Positions 5,461 through 14,020 of a DNA stretch of 34,977 nucleotides are shown one piece after another. The stretch spans positions 1 to 34,977 of the forward strand of contig JAXDZG010000020.1 of NCBI GenBank assembly GCA_034086985.1. Reading direction: 5' to 3'. The position numbers were made by a program, and so were the translations under genes. The notes under the pieces are model-generated. The model searched no databases, was not told the origin of the DNA, and was given only the letters and a program-made list of their open reading frames with translations. This DNA comes from Phascolarctobacterium_A sp034086985 (lineage in GTDB: Bacteria > Bacillota > Negativicutes > Acidaminococcales > Acidaminococcaceae). How positions within the stretch are numbered: position 1 is the stretch's first letter; each line of letters begins with the position of its first letter.

Positions 5461-5562
5461 ATAGTGGAGAGTATGTGTGCGGACACAGTGTACCCTAAAA
5501 TAAAAAAGCTTTAACATTTGTACGGATATAATGTAAAACAAAAAATTGGAGGTGTATTTTTT

Positions 5563-7227
5563 TTGGGAAAATTTCAAAATAAAGTACAAATCATTCCGTT
5601 AGGCGGTCTAGGTGAAATCGGTAAAAACATGACCGTCTTTCGCTATGGTGATGATATGATTTTAGTTGATGCCGGCTTAATGTTCCCTGAGGACGATATG
5701 CTGGGCATCGATTTAGTGATTCCTGATATAAGCTATTTAATCGAAAACCAAGACAAACTAAAGGGTATCTTTTTGACCCATGGCCACGAGGACCATATCG
5801 GCGCGCTACCCTATGTCATGAAGCAGATCGACTGCCCTGTCTACGGTACCGCACTTACTCTAGGCATTTTGCAGGGACGTTTAAAGGAAAATGGCGTCAG
5901 CTCCGAAAACCTGCGCACCATTAAGCCCGGCGACAAGATTATGGCCGGCGCCTTTAAGCTGGATTTTATCCGCGTAAATCACAGCATTCCCGACGCAATT
6001 GCCATCGCTATCAACACGCCCATTGGCACCATTATCCATACGGGCGACTTTAAAATTGACCACACCCCCGTGGATGGGCAGGTTACAGAGTTTAATAAAT
6101 TTGCCGAATACGGCGACCGCGGCGTGCTGGCCCTTTTAGCCGACAGCACCAATGCGGAGCGTCCCGGCTTTACTCCCAGTGAGAAGATGGTGGGCAAGAC
6201 CTTTGATGACGAGTTCCGCTATGCCAAAAACCGCATTATTGTGGCCACCTTCTCCAGTAACGTGCACCGCATTCAGCAGGTTATTGACGCGGCGCTGAAA
6301 TACGACCGCAAGGTGGCTGTCATTGGCCGCAGCATGGTGAATGTAGTGAATATTGCCAAGGAGCTAGGCTATCTGAAGGCTCCCGAGGGCGAGATTATCG
6401 ATATTGACGAGACCCATAACTATACGCCGGATAAGATTGTCATTATTACCACCGGCAGCCAGGGCGAGCCCATGAGCGCTCTGACCCGCATGGCCATGAA
6501 TGACCACAAAAAGGTGGACATTATGCCCGGTGATACGGTTATTATCTCGGCAACGCCCATTCCGGGTAATGAAAAGCTGGTGTCCCGCACCATTGACCAT
6601 CTGTACAAGCTAGGCGCGGATGTGATTTATGAAAAGAGCAATGGCGTGCACGTTTCCGGCCATGCCAGCCAGGAGGAAATCAAGCTGGTGCATAATTTGG
6701 TGCGCCCGCAGTTCTTCATCCCCGTGCACGGCGAATTCCGCCATTTGATTAAGCATGCCAATCTGGCCCAAAGCCTGGGCATGCCCAAGGAAAATATCGT
6801 TATTGCCGAAAATGGCAGCGTTATTGAGATTACGAAAAACAGCATTGGTATTAACGGCAAGGTACAGGCCGGCAAGGTGCTGGTGGATGGCCTTGGCGTA
6901 GGCGACGTGGGCAATATTGTGCTCCGCGACCGTCGTCAGCTGTCCCAGGACGGCATCATGATCGTGGTAGTGACCATTGATAAGGAAAATTGTCATGTGG
7001 TCTCCGGCCCCGATATCGTCTCCCGCGGCTTTGTGTATGTGCGCGAGGCAGAGGGCCTCATGGATGAGGCTCGTGACAAGGTGCAGATGGCTCTGGAAAA
7101 ATGCGAGGAAAATGGCATTTCCGAATGGTCCGCTATTAAATCCACCGTGCGCGACAGCTTAGGTCGCTTCCTCTATGAGCGCACCCGTCGTCGTCCCATG
7201 ATTTTACCCATTATTATGGAAATCTGA
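5563..7227 (+). CDS. rnj: Ribonuclease J
   Basis: The 554-residue protein is a metallo-beta-lactamase/beta-CASP ribonuclease with 5'-3' exonuclease and endonuclease activity, central to mRNA decay and rRNA maturation in Firmicutes. The zinc motif HGHEDH is at residues 73-78, the beta-CASP region spans about 210-390 with VHVSGHAS and PVHGEFRHL carrying later ligands, and a C-terminal domain ends near ERTRRRPMILPIIMEI. Start: TTG at 5563, because GGAGGTG (5548-5554) is 8 nt upstream and the family normally begins about here; the frame is open back to 5518 without a ribosome site. Whether it is J1 or J2 cannot be decided. It leads the gene run containing ftsK. Confidence 0.9.
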   Translation: MGKFQNKVQIIPLGGLGEIGKNMTVFRYGDDMILVDAGLMFPEDDMLGIDLVIPDISYLIENQDKLKGIFLTHGHEDHIGALPYVMKQIDCPVYGTALTLGILQGRLKENGVSSENLRTIKPGDKIMAGAFKLDFIRVNHSIPDAIAIAINTPIGTIIHTGDFKIDHTPVDGQVTEFNKFAEYGDRGVLALLADSTNAERPGFTPSEKMVGKTFDDEFRYAKNRIIVATFSSNVHRIQQVIDAALKYDRKVAVIGRSMVNVVNIAKELGYLKAPEGEIIDIDETHNYTPDKIVIITTGSQGEPMSALTRMAMNDHKKVDIMPGDTVIISATPIPGNEKLVSRTIDHLYKLGADVIYEKSNGVHVSGHASQEEIKLVHNLVRPQFFIPVHGEFRHLIKHANLAQSLGMPKENIVIAENGSVIEITKNSIGINGKVQAGKVLVDGLGVGDVGNIVLRDRRQLSQDGIMIVVVTIDKENCHVVSGPDIVSRGFVYVREAEGLMDEARDKVQMALEKCEENGISEWSAIKSTVRDSLGRFLYERTRRRPMILPIIMEI

Positions 7228-7268
7228 TAAAAATCTAAGCAAAATCTGCTTGTGTTAGGAGTATTGAC

Positions 7269-9968
7269 TTGGCTAATAAAAGAGTAAAAAGAAAGCAACA
7301 ACAGCATACTGAATCCCATACAGCAGCTTATGTAGCGGGCTTCTTTTTGCTGCTGGGCCTGCTGACCTCTGCCAGCTTATTTATGGGTGAGGGAGGCGCT
7401 TTAGGCTTTGTGGCCAAGTGCCAGCTCTATCTTTTGGGTAAGGGCAGCTTTGTGCTGCCTGCAGCCTGCTTTGTGCTGAGCTGGAAGCTCTATGTGGAGG
7501 GCAAGCTGGCTCTGTGGCAGAAAAAAACACTGGCTCTTTTTTTGGTGATGCTGTGCCTTTTGGGCACAGCTCATCATGTTTTTGTGCCTACAAGCCAGGA
7601 GCTGACGCCCCACCTGTTGCCGGAGGGCGGCGGGTTAATTGGTGGGCTTATCGTGTTGCCTCTGCATCGTTATTTGGGTGGGATTGGCAGCCTGCTGGCC
7701 TTAATTTGCGGCTGGCTGTGCGCGCTGGGCCTGTTATTTCCCGTGGGCATCATCTGGAATTGGCTAAAGGATTTAGTGGCCGATATTATGGGCACATCCG
7801 ATAAGGAGCTGGAGGCTGCCTTAAAGATGGAGCCTGAGGAGCCCAAGAAGAGCACACCTAATATTTTTAAGCCCATTGTGACCAATAAAAATAGCACCAC
7901 CAATAAGAGTCAGCAAGCTCCGAATGTGGCTGCGCAAAAGGCCAAGAATAAGGACAGTATTACTAAGGCTTATCGCAGCGGCGAGTTTGGCAGCTTTACG
8001 GAGGGCATTGAAAAGAAGTCCTCCTTTAAGCGCATTCTAGGCGTGGTGGATAATCCTTATGAGAAGGAGCCTGTGAAGCAGGAGCTGGAGCAGGATCCTA
8101 TTCAGCTGCCGGAATGGCAGGATAATCAGCGTGGGCGTGATTATGATAGGGAGCGCAATATTGTGCTGCGCCCGGTCATCGATTACGACAGCAGTGATGA
8201 GGCAGCCCCCATGCCGGAGCACCGCTTCCTAGACGGCAGCGTTCCTGCTCCGGAGGCAGAGGTGGCAACCCCAAATGAAAATTTCTCTATAATCCACAAT
8301 GAGTATCGTGAACCTAAAAAGACGGTTAATCCTGTATCAGATGAGCCCATACCTAAAAAGGATTTTGACTTTGAGGTGGAGGAACCAGAAGAACGAAAAA
8401 TAGCAATTTTTGATAGTGCAGATAAAATCCAAGGTGCAGAAAAAGAAGATGTATCTGTTAGTGTTGAAGAATCTAGTGTCAAAGAAGAGTCTGCAAAAGA
8501 TACAGCAACACCCGTTAGTGTTTACACGCTGCCCCCGCTGGAGCTTTTAAACAGCCCCAAGGTCAGCGACCCGAACAGCTACCAGCGCGACATCATGGAG
8601 CAATGCGCCATTTTGGAGCAAACCTTGGCCGACTTCAAGGTGCGGGCCAAGGTTATCGCCGTCACCCGCGGCCCCTCCGTCACGCGCTTCGAGCTGGAGC
8701 CGGCTCCCGGCGTGAAGGTCAGCTCCGTAGTGAACTTAGCTGACGATATCGCCCTGCGCCTGGCGGCGCCCGGCGTGCGTATCGAGGCGCCCATCCCCGG
8801 CAAATCAGCCATCGGCATTGAAGCGCCCAATACGAAAAATGACACCGTCTGCTTTAGAGAGGTAGTGGAGGACCCCAAGGTGCGCCTCGCTCCCTCCAAG
8901 CTGTGCATAGGTCTGGGTAAGGACATCAGCGGCGATATTATCTCCGCCGACCTGTCCAAGATGCCCCACCTTTTGGTGGCAGGCTCTACCGGCAGTGGTA
9001 AATCCGTGTGCATCAATACCATTATCGCAGGCATTTTATATAAGGCCCGTCCGGAGGAGGTAAAGCTGATTCTGGTGGACCCTAAGGTAGTAGAATTATC
9101 CAACTACAACGGCATTCCCCATTTGCTGACCCCGGTAGTAACGGAGCCCAAGAAGGCGGCCTCCGCCCTCCACTGGGCCGTGGCCGAAATGGAGCGACGC
9201 TACAACTGCTTTGCCGAAAGCCATGTCCGGGAAATCAACAGCTATAACGCTCAGGCTGAGGAAAAAATGCCCTTTATCGTCATCATCATCGACGAGTTAT
9301 CCGATTTGATGATGGTGGCCAAGGTGGACGTGGAGGACGCTATTTTGCGTCTGGCCCAAAAGGCCCGCGCCGCCGGCATTCACTTGATTTTGGCTACCCA
9401 GAGACCCTCCGTTGATGTTATCACCGGCATCGTCAAGGCCAATATCCCCTCCCGCATTGCCTTTGCGGTTTCGTCCCAGACGGACTCCCGCACCATTATC
9501 GACATGGGCGGCGCGGAAAAGCTTTTGGGCAAGGGCGATATGCTCTTTTATCCCATCGGCTTTAACAAGCCCGTGCGCGTGCAGGGTGCCTTCGTCACCG
9601 ATGACGAGTTGAATAAAATTGTGGACTTTATTGTGCAGCAGTCCATTCCTGTGAACTATACCGAGGAGGTAACGGAGCAGGAGCTGGAATGCGACAGTAA
9701 AAATAAAAATAGTGGTGGCGAGGAAGCTGAGGGCGACTCCGCTGCCGAGGATGAATTGTTTGCGGATGCTTTGAGCCTAGTCCTGGATATGGGTCAGGCA
9801 TCCAGCTCCATGCTCCAGCGGCGCTTCCGCATTGGCTATACCAGAGCGGCGCGGCTAGTGGATACCATGGAGGAGCTGGGGATTGTGGGCCAGTCCGTTG
9901 GCTCCAAGCCCAGAGAGGTTATTATGTCGAGGCAGGAGGCCGAGGAGCGCTTCCTGAAGCGAGAATAG
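7269..9968 (+). CDS. ftsK: DNA translocase FtsK/SpoIIIE
   Basis: The 899-residue membrane-anchored motor pumps chromosomal DNA through the division septum. The first about 170 residues hold four hydrophobic segments. A low-complexity acidic linker (about 180-415) follows, then the RecA-like motor with Walker A GSTGSGKS (about 572-579), Walker B VIIIDELSDLMM (about 672-683) and LATQRPSVDVITG. The C-terminal gamma winged helix (about 830-895, LVLDMGQASSSMLQRRFRIGYTRA) reads KOPS/SRS-type DNA signals. Start: TTG with AGGAG 7 nt upstream. Oddity: the linker DNA at about 8276-8525 is visibly AT-richer than the rest, in line with fast divergence. It lies 41 nt after RNase J. Confidence 0.95.
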   Translation: MANKRVKRKQQQHTESHTAAYVAGFFLLLGLLTSASLFMGEGGALGFVAKCQLYLLGKGSFVLPAACFVLSWKLYVEGKLALWQKKTLALFLVMLCLLGTAHHVFVPTSQELTPHLLPEGGGLIGGLIVLPLHRYLGGIGSLLALICGWLCALGLLFPVGIIWNWLKDLVADIMGTSDKELEAALKMEPEEPKKSTPNIFKPIVTNKNSTTNKSQQAPNVAAQKAKNKDSITKAYRSGEFGSFTEGIEKKSSFKRILGVVDNPYEKEPVKQELEQDPIQLPEWQDNQRGRDYDRERNIVLRPVIDYDSSDEAAPMPEHRFLDGSVPAPEAEVATPNENFSIIHNEYREPKKTVNPVSDEPIPKKDFDFEVEEPEERKIAIFDSADKIQGAEKEDVSVSVEESSVKEESAKDTATPVSVYTLPPLELLNSPKVSDPNSYQRDIMEQCAILEQTLADFKVRAKVIAVTRGPSVTRFELEPAPGVKVSSVVNLADDIALRLAAPGVRIEAPIPGKSAIGIEAPNTKNDTVCFREVVEDPKVRLAPSKLCIGLGKDISGDIISADLSKMPHLLVAGSTGSGKSVCINTIIAGILYKARPEEVKLILVDPKVVELSNYNGIPHLLTPVVTEPKKAASALHWAVAEMERRYNCFAESHVREINSYNAQAEEKMPFIVIIIDELSDLMMVAKVDVEDAILRLAQKARAAGIHLILATQRPSVDVITGIVKANIPSRIAFAVSSQTDSRTIIDMGGAEKLLGKGDMLFYPIGFNKPVRVQGAFVTDDELNKIVDFIVQQSIPVNYTEEVTEQELECDSKNKNSGGEEAEGDSAAEDELFADALSLVLDMGQASSSMLQRRFRIGYTRAARLVDTMEELGIVGQSVGSKPREVIMSRQEAEERFLKRE

Positions 9969-9983
9969 GTGGAGGTACTGACA

Positions 9984-10985
9984 ATGGATACTGAAAAAAG
10001 CGTTGGTACATTACTCAGAGAAGCGCGCCTGGCCAAGCACATTTCCTTGGCTGAGGCCGAGCAGGCAACCAGCATTCGTGCCCGCTATCTTGAGGCTATA
10101 GAAAAGGATGAATATGAAAAGACCCCCGGTGAGGTTTTCCTCAAGGGTATGCTGCGCAATTATGGCAATTTTTTAGGCTTGGATGGCTTAGAGCTGGTGC
10201 ATATGTATAAAGCCACTGCGGCAGGTAAGCCCAAGGATGCTGTGAAGGGCGCCGGTATCCGCGAGGTGGATAAGGTAAAGATGAATATCCAGCTGAAAAA
10301 TCCCCGTGATGTTGGCAGCGGCACCGGTAAGCTGGAGCTGCCCAAGCTGCCCAGCTTTGATATGCGTCAGGTTCTGGCTGGTGTGGCGGTGCTAGTGGTA
10401 TTGGCCGGCGGCTATTTTGCTATTCCTAAGGCCATTGATTATTTCCAGAACCGTCCTAAGGCTGTTGCTAGTGTGGAGAAAAAAGAGGAGCCTAGCGCTA
10501 AAAAGCCCGCGGCAGCCTGGGATAAGGTGCAGGTAAATTTGGAGGCCACCGGTGACTGCTGGCTGGAGGTGCAGGCCGAGGGCAAGGAGATTTTTGCCGG
10601 TATGCTCAGAGCCAAGGATAAGAAAACCTTTGAGGCCAAGGAAAAGCTGATTGTGAAATACGGAAATATTGGCGTAGTTAAGATCGTTTTTAACGGCGAG
10701 CCCGTGGATTTACAGGGCCAGCACGGCGTACAGGTGAAGACTTATACCCTGCAGGGCACTCAGGACGATAGCAAGTATGCTCCCCCTGCCAAGCCGGAGG
10801 CGCAAAGCAGCGTGCAAGAGAAGACTAAGCCTACTGAAGCTAAGGCAGAGAAGGCTGAAGCAGAAGCTGCTAAGCCTGCCGAGACGAAAGCAGCAAAGGC
10901 TGAAGCAGAAGCTGCTAAGCCTGTTGAAGCTGGACCTGCCGCAGCTAAATCTGCCGAGTCTAAACCCGTTGAAGCTAAGCAATAA
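9984..10985 (+). CDS. RodZ-like helix-turn-helix membrane protein
   Basis: The 333-residue protein has the RodZ layout: a cytoplasmic helix-turn-helix of the HTH_25 type (about 5-75, GTLLREARLAKHISLAEAEQ then YEKTPGEVFLKGMLRNYG), one transmembrane helix (about 130-148) and an extracellular DUF4115 domain (about 170-245, VQVNLEATGDCWLEVQAEGK). RodZ links MreB to the elongation machinery. The tail after about 255 is an Ala/Glu/Lys-rich repeat with an exact 28-bp direct repeat (10851-10878 and 10896-10923), probably wall-spanning. Start: the ATG at 9984 with GGAGGT 7 nt upstream, rather than the GTG at 9969. It follows ftsK by 15 nt, as in many Firmicutes. Confidence 0.85.
   Translation: MDTEKSVGTLLREARLAKHISLAEAEQATSIRARYLEAIEKDEYEKTPGEVFLKGMLRNYGNFLGLDGLELVHMYKATAAGKPKDAVKGAGIREVDKVKMNIQLKNPRDVGSGTGKLELPKLPSFDMRQVLAGVAVLVVLAGGYFAIPKAIDYFQNRPKAVASVEKKEEPSAKKPAAAWDKVQVNLEATGDCWLEVQAEGKEIFAGMLRAKDKKTFEAKEKLIVKYGNIGVVKIVFNGEPVDLQGQHGVQVKTYTLQGTQDDSKYAPPAKPEAQSSVQEKTKPTEAKAEKAEAEAAKPAETKAAKAEAEAAKPVEAGPAAAKSAESKPVEAKQ
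10851..10923 (+). repeat. In-frame 28-bp direct repeat in the RodZ-like tail
   Basis: Identical 28-bp units at 10851-10878 and 10896-10923 (45-bp period, 15 codons) encode the repeated segment KAEAEAAKP. Copy number could change without a frameshift. Confidence 0.8.
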
Positions 10986-11007
10986 AAGAGACTTTTAGGA
11001 GCTTTTC

Positions 11008-12942
11008 ATGAATAAATTTTTACCTATTTCCCCAGAAGAAATTGCAGAGCGTGGCTGGGAGCAGCTGGACTTTTTGTTCATCAGCGGCGATGCCTATGTG
11101 GACCATCCCTCCTTTGGGCCGGCGGTCATCTGCCGCGTCCTGGAGGCCCAGGGCTACAAGGTAGCCCTGCTGTGCCAGCCTGATTGGACTAAGCCGGAAA
11201 ATCTAGCCGCTCTGGGCAAGCCCCGTTTGGGCGTGCTGGTGAGCGGCGGCAATCTGGATTCCATGCTGTGCCATTATACAGCAGCGAAAAACCCTCGCTC
11301 CGTGGATAAGTATACCGCCGGAGGCCAGGTGGGCCAACGGCCCGACCATGCCACGGCGGTGTATGCAAGGCTGGCGAAGCAGCTGTGGCACGAGCTGCCG
11401 GTGATCATCGGCGGCATCGAGGCCAGCTTGCGCCGCTTTGTGCATTTCGATTATTGGGAAAATAAGCTGCTGCCCTCCATTTTGGAGAGTAGCGGTGCGG
11501 ACCTTTTGGTCTACGGCATGGGTGAGAAGCAGATTGTGGAGATTGCGGACTACCTTGCTGGCGGCGCCAGCATGGAGGATATGCGCTATATCCGGGGCAC
11601 GGCGTACGCATGCGCAGACCTGCCCGAAGGGCAGGAGTACGTGAAGCTGCCGGGCTGGAAGGCCATTCGCGACGACCGCAAATTTTTCGCTCAGGCCTAC
11701 CACTTGCAGAGCAGGGAGCAGGATCCCTTCTATGGCAAGCCCGTAGTGCAGCGTGGTCAAAACAAGTTCATCGTGCAAAATCCGCCGGTTTTTCCTCTTA
11801 CCCAAGAGGAAATGGACGCTATTTATGATTTACCCTATGTGCGCCAGTGGCATCCTAGCTACGACGCCAAGGGCGGCGTAGCCGCCCTAGAAGAGGTACA
11901 GTTCAGCATCGTCAGCTGTCGTGGCTGCTTTGGCAGCTGCGCCTTCTGCGCCATTCACGCCCATCAGGGGCGCATCATTCAAGCTCGCAGCCACGAGTCC
12001 ATTATCCGTGAAGCGAAGATTATTTCCCAGCTGCCTGGCTTTAAGGGGTATATCCATGACGTAGGCGGTCCCACCGCCAATTTCCGTCATCCCTCCTGCG
12101 CCAAGCAGCTAAAATACGGTGTCTGCAAGGATAGGCAGTGCCTCTTCCCGGAGCCCTGCCCCAATCTTGATGCGGACCACAGCGATTATATCGAGCTTTT
12201 GGCCAAATTACGGGCCCTGCCGGGCATCAAAAAGGTGTTCATCCGCAGCGGTATCCGTTATGATTATCTCCTTGCGGACAAAAAGCAGGAGTTTTTAGAT
12301 GTGCTCTGCCGCCATCATATTAGCGGCCTACTCAAGATTGCCCCTGAGCACATTGCGCCACCGGTTTTGCAGCGCATGGGTAAGCCTGGCAAGGAAGTGT
12401 ATTTAAAATTTATGCGGGCCTACGCTAAAAAGAATAAGGAATTAGGCCTGCCCCAATATTTAGTACCCTATTTTATCAGCAGCCATCCTGGCTGCACCTT
12501 GAATAACGCTATCGAGTTAGCGGAGTTTTTGCGTGATATTAAGCACCAGCCGGAGCAGGTGCAGGACTTCATTCCCACCCCCGGCAGCGCTGCTACGGCC
12601 ATGTATTACTCCGGGGTTGACCCCGCCACGGGGCAAAGCGTGTTCGTAGCACGCAATCCCCATGACAAGGCCATGCAGCGGGCCCTCATGCAGTACCGTG
12701 CGCCCCGCAACCGCCAGCTGGTGCTGGAGGCTCTGCAAAGGGCCGGTCGCATGGATTTAGTGGGCACGGAGCCTAAATGCCTCATTGGGCCGGAGCGCAG
12801 GGGCGGTGGCCCTCGCGTAGGCGCTCAAGGTAAGGGCGGTGCTGCTCGTCATAATCATGCTGGCCACGCCGGTCACGGCGATGGCAAGAATGCCAGAACT
12901 GCTATGAATAAGGGCGGTTCTGCCAAAAAACGTCGCTCCTAG
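11008..12942 (+). CDS. YgiQ-family radical SAM protein
   Basis: The 644-residue protein matches the YgiQ family (UPF0313) in length and motifs: an N-terminal domain beginning with ERGWEQLDFLFISGDAYVDHPSFG, then the radical SAM cluster CFGSCAFC (Cys 307, 311 and 314) and a YgiQ-type C-terminal region with a CxxxCxxC-like cysteine group (YGVCKDRQCLFPEPC). These enzymes bind a 4Fe-4S cluster and S-adenosylmethionine; the physiological reaction is not established. The last about 40 residues are a Gly/His/Lys-rich basic tail. Start: ATG with AGGAG 7 nt upstream. It lies 22 nt after the RodZ-like gene and 16 nt before the lipoprotein gene. Confidence 0.9.
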   Translation: MNKFLPISPEEIAERGWEQLDFLFISGDAYVDHPSFGPAVICRVLEAQGYKVALLCQPDWTKPENLAALGKPRLGVLVSGGNLDSMLCHYTAAKNPRSVDKYTAGGQVGQRPDHATAVYARLAKQLWHELPVIIGGIEASLRRFVHFDYWENKLLPSILESSGADLLVYGMGEKQIVEIADYLAGGASMEDMRYIRGTAYACADLPEGQEYVKLPGWKAIRDDRKFFAQAYHLQSREQDPFYGKPVVQRGQNKFIVQNPPVFPLTQEEMDAIYDLPYVRQWHPSYDAKGGVAALEEVQFSIVSCRGCFGSCAFCAIHAHQGRIIQARSHESIIREAKIISQLPGFKGYIHDVGGPTANFRHPSCAKQLKYGVCKDRQCLFPEPCPNLDADHSDYIELLAKLRALPGIKKVFIRSGIRYDYLLADKKQEFLDVLCRHHISGLLKIAPEHIAPPVLQRMGKPGKEVYLKFMRAYAKKNKELGLPQYLVPYFISSHPGCTLNNAIELAEFLRDIKHQPEQVQDFIPTPGSAATAMYYSGVDPATGQSVFVARNPHDKAMQRALMQYRAPRNRQLVLEALQRAGRMDLVGTEPKCLIGPERRGGGPRVGAQGKGGAARHNHAGHAGHGDGKNARTAMNKGGSAKKRRS

Positions 12943-12958
12943 GAGCGGAGGTTAAACT

Positions 12959-13966
12959 ATGTTGCGTTTCTTATTTCTGGCGCTGGTGGCGCTTGCCACT
13001 CTGCTAGGTGGCTGTGGCTCCGACAAGGCTGCCGGTAAGCCGGGCGAGCCCAAGCTCCCAGTCGCCAGCCGTACGCTGTGCCTATATTCGGAGCTGGACA
13101 GCAAGTTCACCCGGGATTTGGTGCAGAGCTTTAATCAACACAATAAGGATGGCTTGCAGCTGCGCTTTATCGGGGAGCTGAAGGAGGGCGAGCCGGTGCC
13201 GGATTTAGTTTTGGCGGAGCAGCGCACTCTGTATGGCCTCAAGCAGCAGGGGCGCCTGAAGCCTGTGCAGCTGGAGCTGGCAGCGCAGCTGCCTAGGAAG
13301 CTGCAGGATGAGGAAGGCCATTGGTATGGGGTTTTCTATGACCCGGCAGTGCTGTTGGTGAACCAAAGCTTTGCGCGTACCATTGGCCAAAGTGCCATGC
13401 AGGGCTGGACCGATTTGGAAAATAATGAGGGTCTGCGCATTGCCATGGAAAATCTCTCGGACAGCAATAGTACCCAAAATTTTTTAGGAGCCTTTGCCGA
13501 TACCATAGGCGAGACCACTTCCTTAAATTATTTGTGGAATATCAATCGCTTTGTGGGACAATATGCCAAATTTCCCTTCACCTCCATCCGCATGACGGCG
13601 GTGGGGGACGCGGATGTGGCCATTACCCGCCAAAGCTATGTTTTTAAATATCTGGAAAATAAATTTCCCGCCTACGTGGTGCACCCTCGTGAGGGTAGCC
13701 CGGTGAATCTGTTTTGCGTGGGCGTGTTTAGGGAATGTACCCAAGTGAAGGATGCGCTGCAGTTTATGGATTGGCTTCTGACCAGTGACAGGGTGCAGGC
13801 CGTGGCCCAGACCGATAATACGGGCTATATGTTCATTTTCCCGCGAGGCTTGGCCAAGGGCCCTGTGGATGCCAAGAAGCTGTGGCTGAACACCAGCTAT
13901 TTGGAGCCTGCCAAGCAGGAGACCTTGACTAAGAGATGGCTGGAGCGTGTACGCTTTAGTAAATAA
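12959..13966 (+). CDS. Extracellular solute-binding lipoprotein (family 1-like), orphan
   Basis: The 335-residue protein starts with a lipoprotein signal peptide ending in the lipobox LLGGC (Cys 19), so it should be anchored on the outer face of the cytoplasmic membrane. The mature part has the layout of periplasmic-binding proteins of the iron/polyamine type (TLCLYSELDSKFTRDLVQSF; WYGVFYDPAVLLVNQ; a hinge region; a C-terminal helix with MDWLLTSDRVQAVAQTDN). No ABC permease or ATPase gene is nearby, so the ligand and partner are unknown; it may serve a transporter elsewhere or act as a sensor. Its position between ygiQ-like and rimO genes is unusual. The ribosome site GGAGGT is well placed. 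Confidence 0.75.
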   Translation: MLRFLFLALVALATLLGGCGSDKAAGKPGEPKLPVASRTLCLYSELDSKFTRDLVQSFNQHNKDGLQLRFIGELKEGEPVPDLVLAEQRTLYGLKQQGRLKPVQLELAAQLPRKLQDEEGHWYGVFYDPAVLLVNQSFARTIGQSAMQGWTDLENNEGLRIAMENLSDSNSTQNFLGAFADTIGETTSLNYLWNINRFVGQYAKFPFTSIRMTAVGDADVAITRQSYVFKYLENKFPAYVVHPREGSPVNLFCVGVFRECTQVKDALQFMDWLLTSDRVQAVAQTDNTGYMFIFPRGLAKGPVDAKKLWLNTSYLEPAKQETLTKRWLERVRFSK

Positions 13967-14020
13967 AAGTGTTTTCGTAGACTGAAGAATTGTTTATATA
14001 TATATAGAGGAGGACGAGCG

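Noticed and set aside
5518..5562. Longer N-terminus for RNase J from a TTG at 5518
   Set aside because: It would place the GGAGGTG ribosome site inside the coding region and adds residues not usual in the family.
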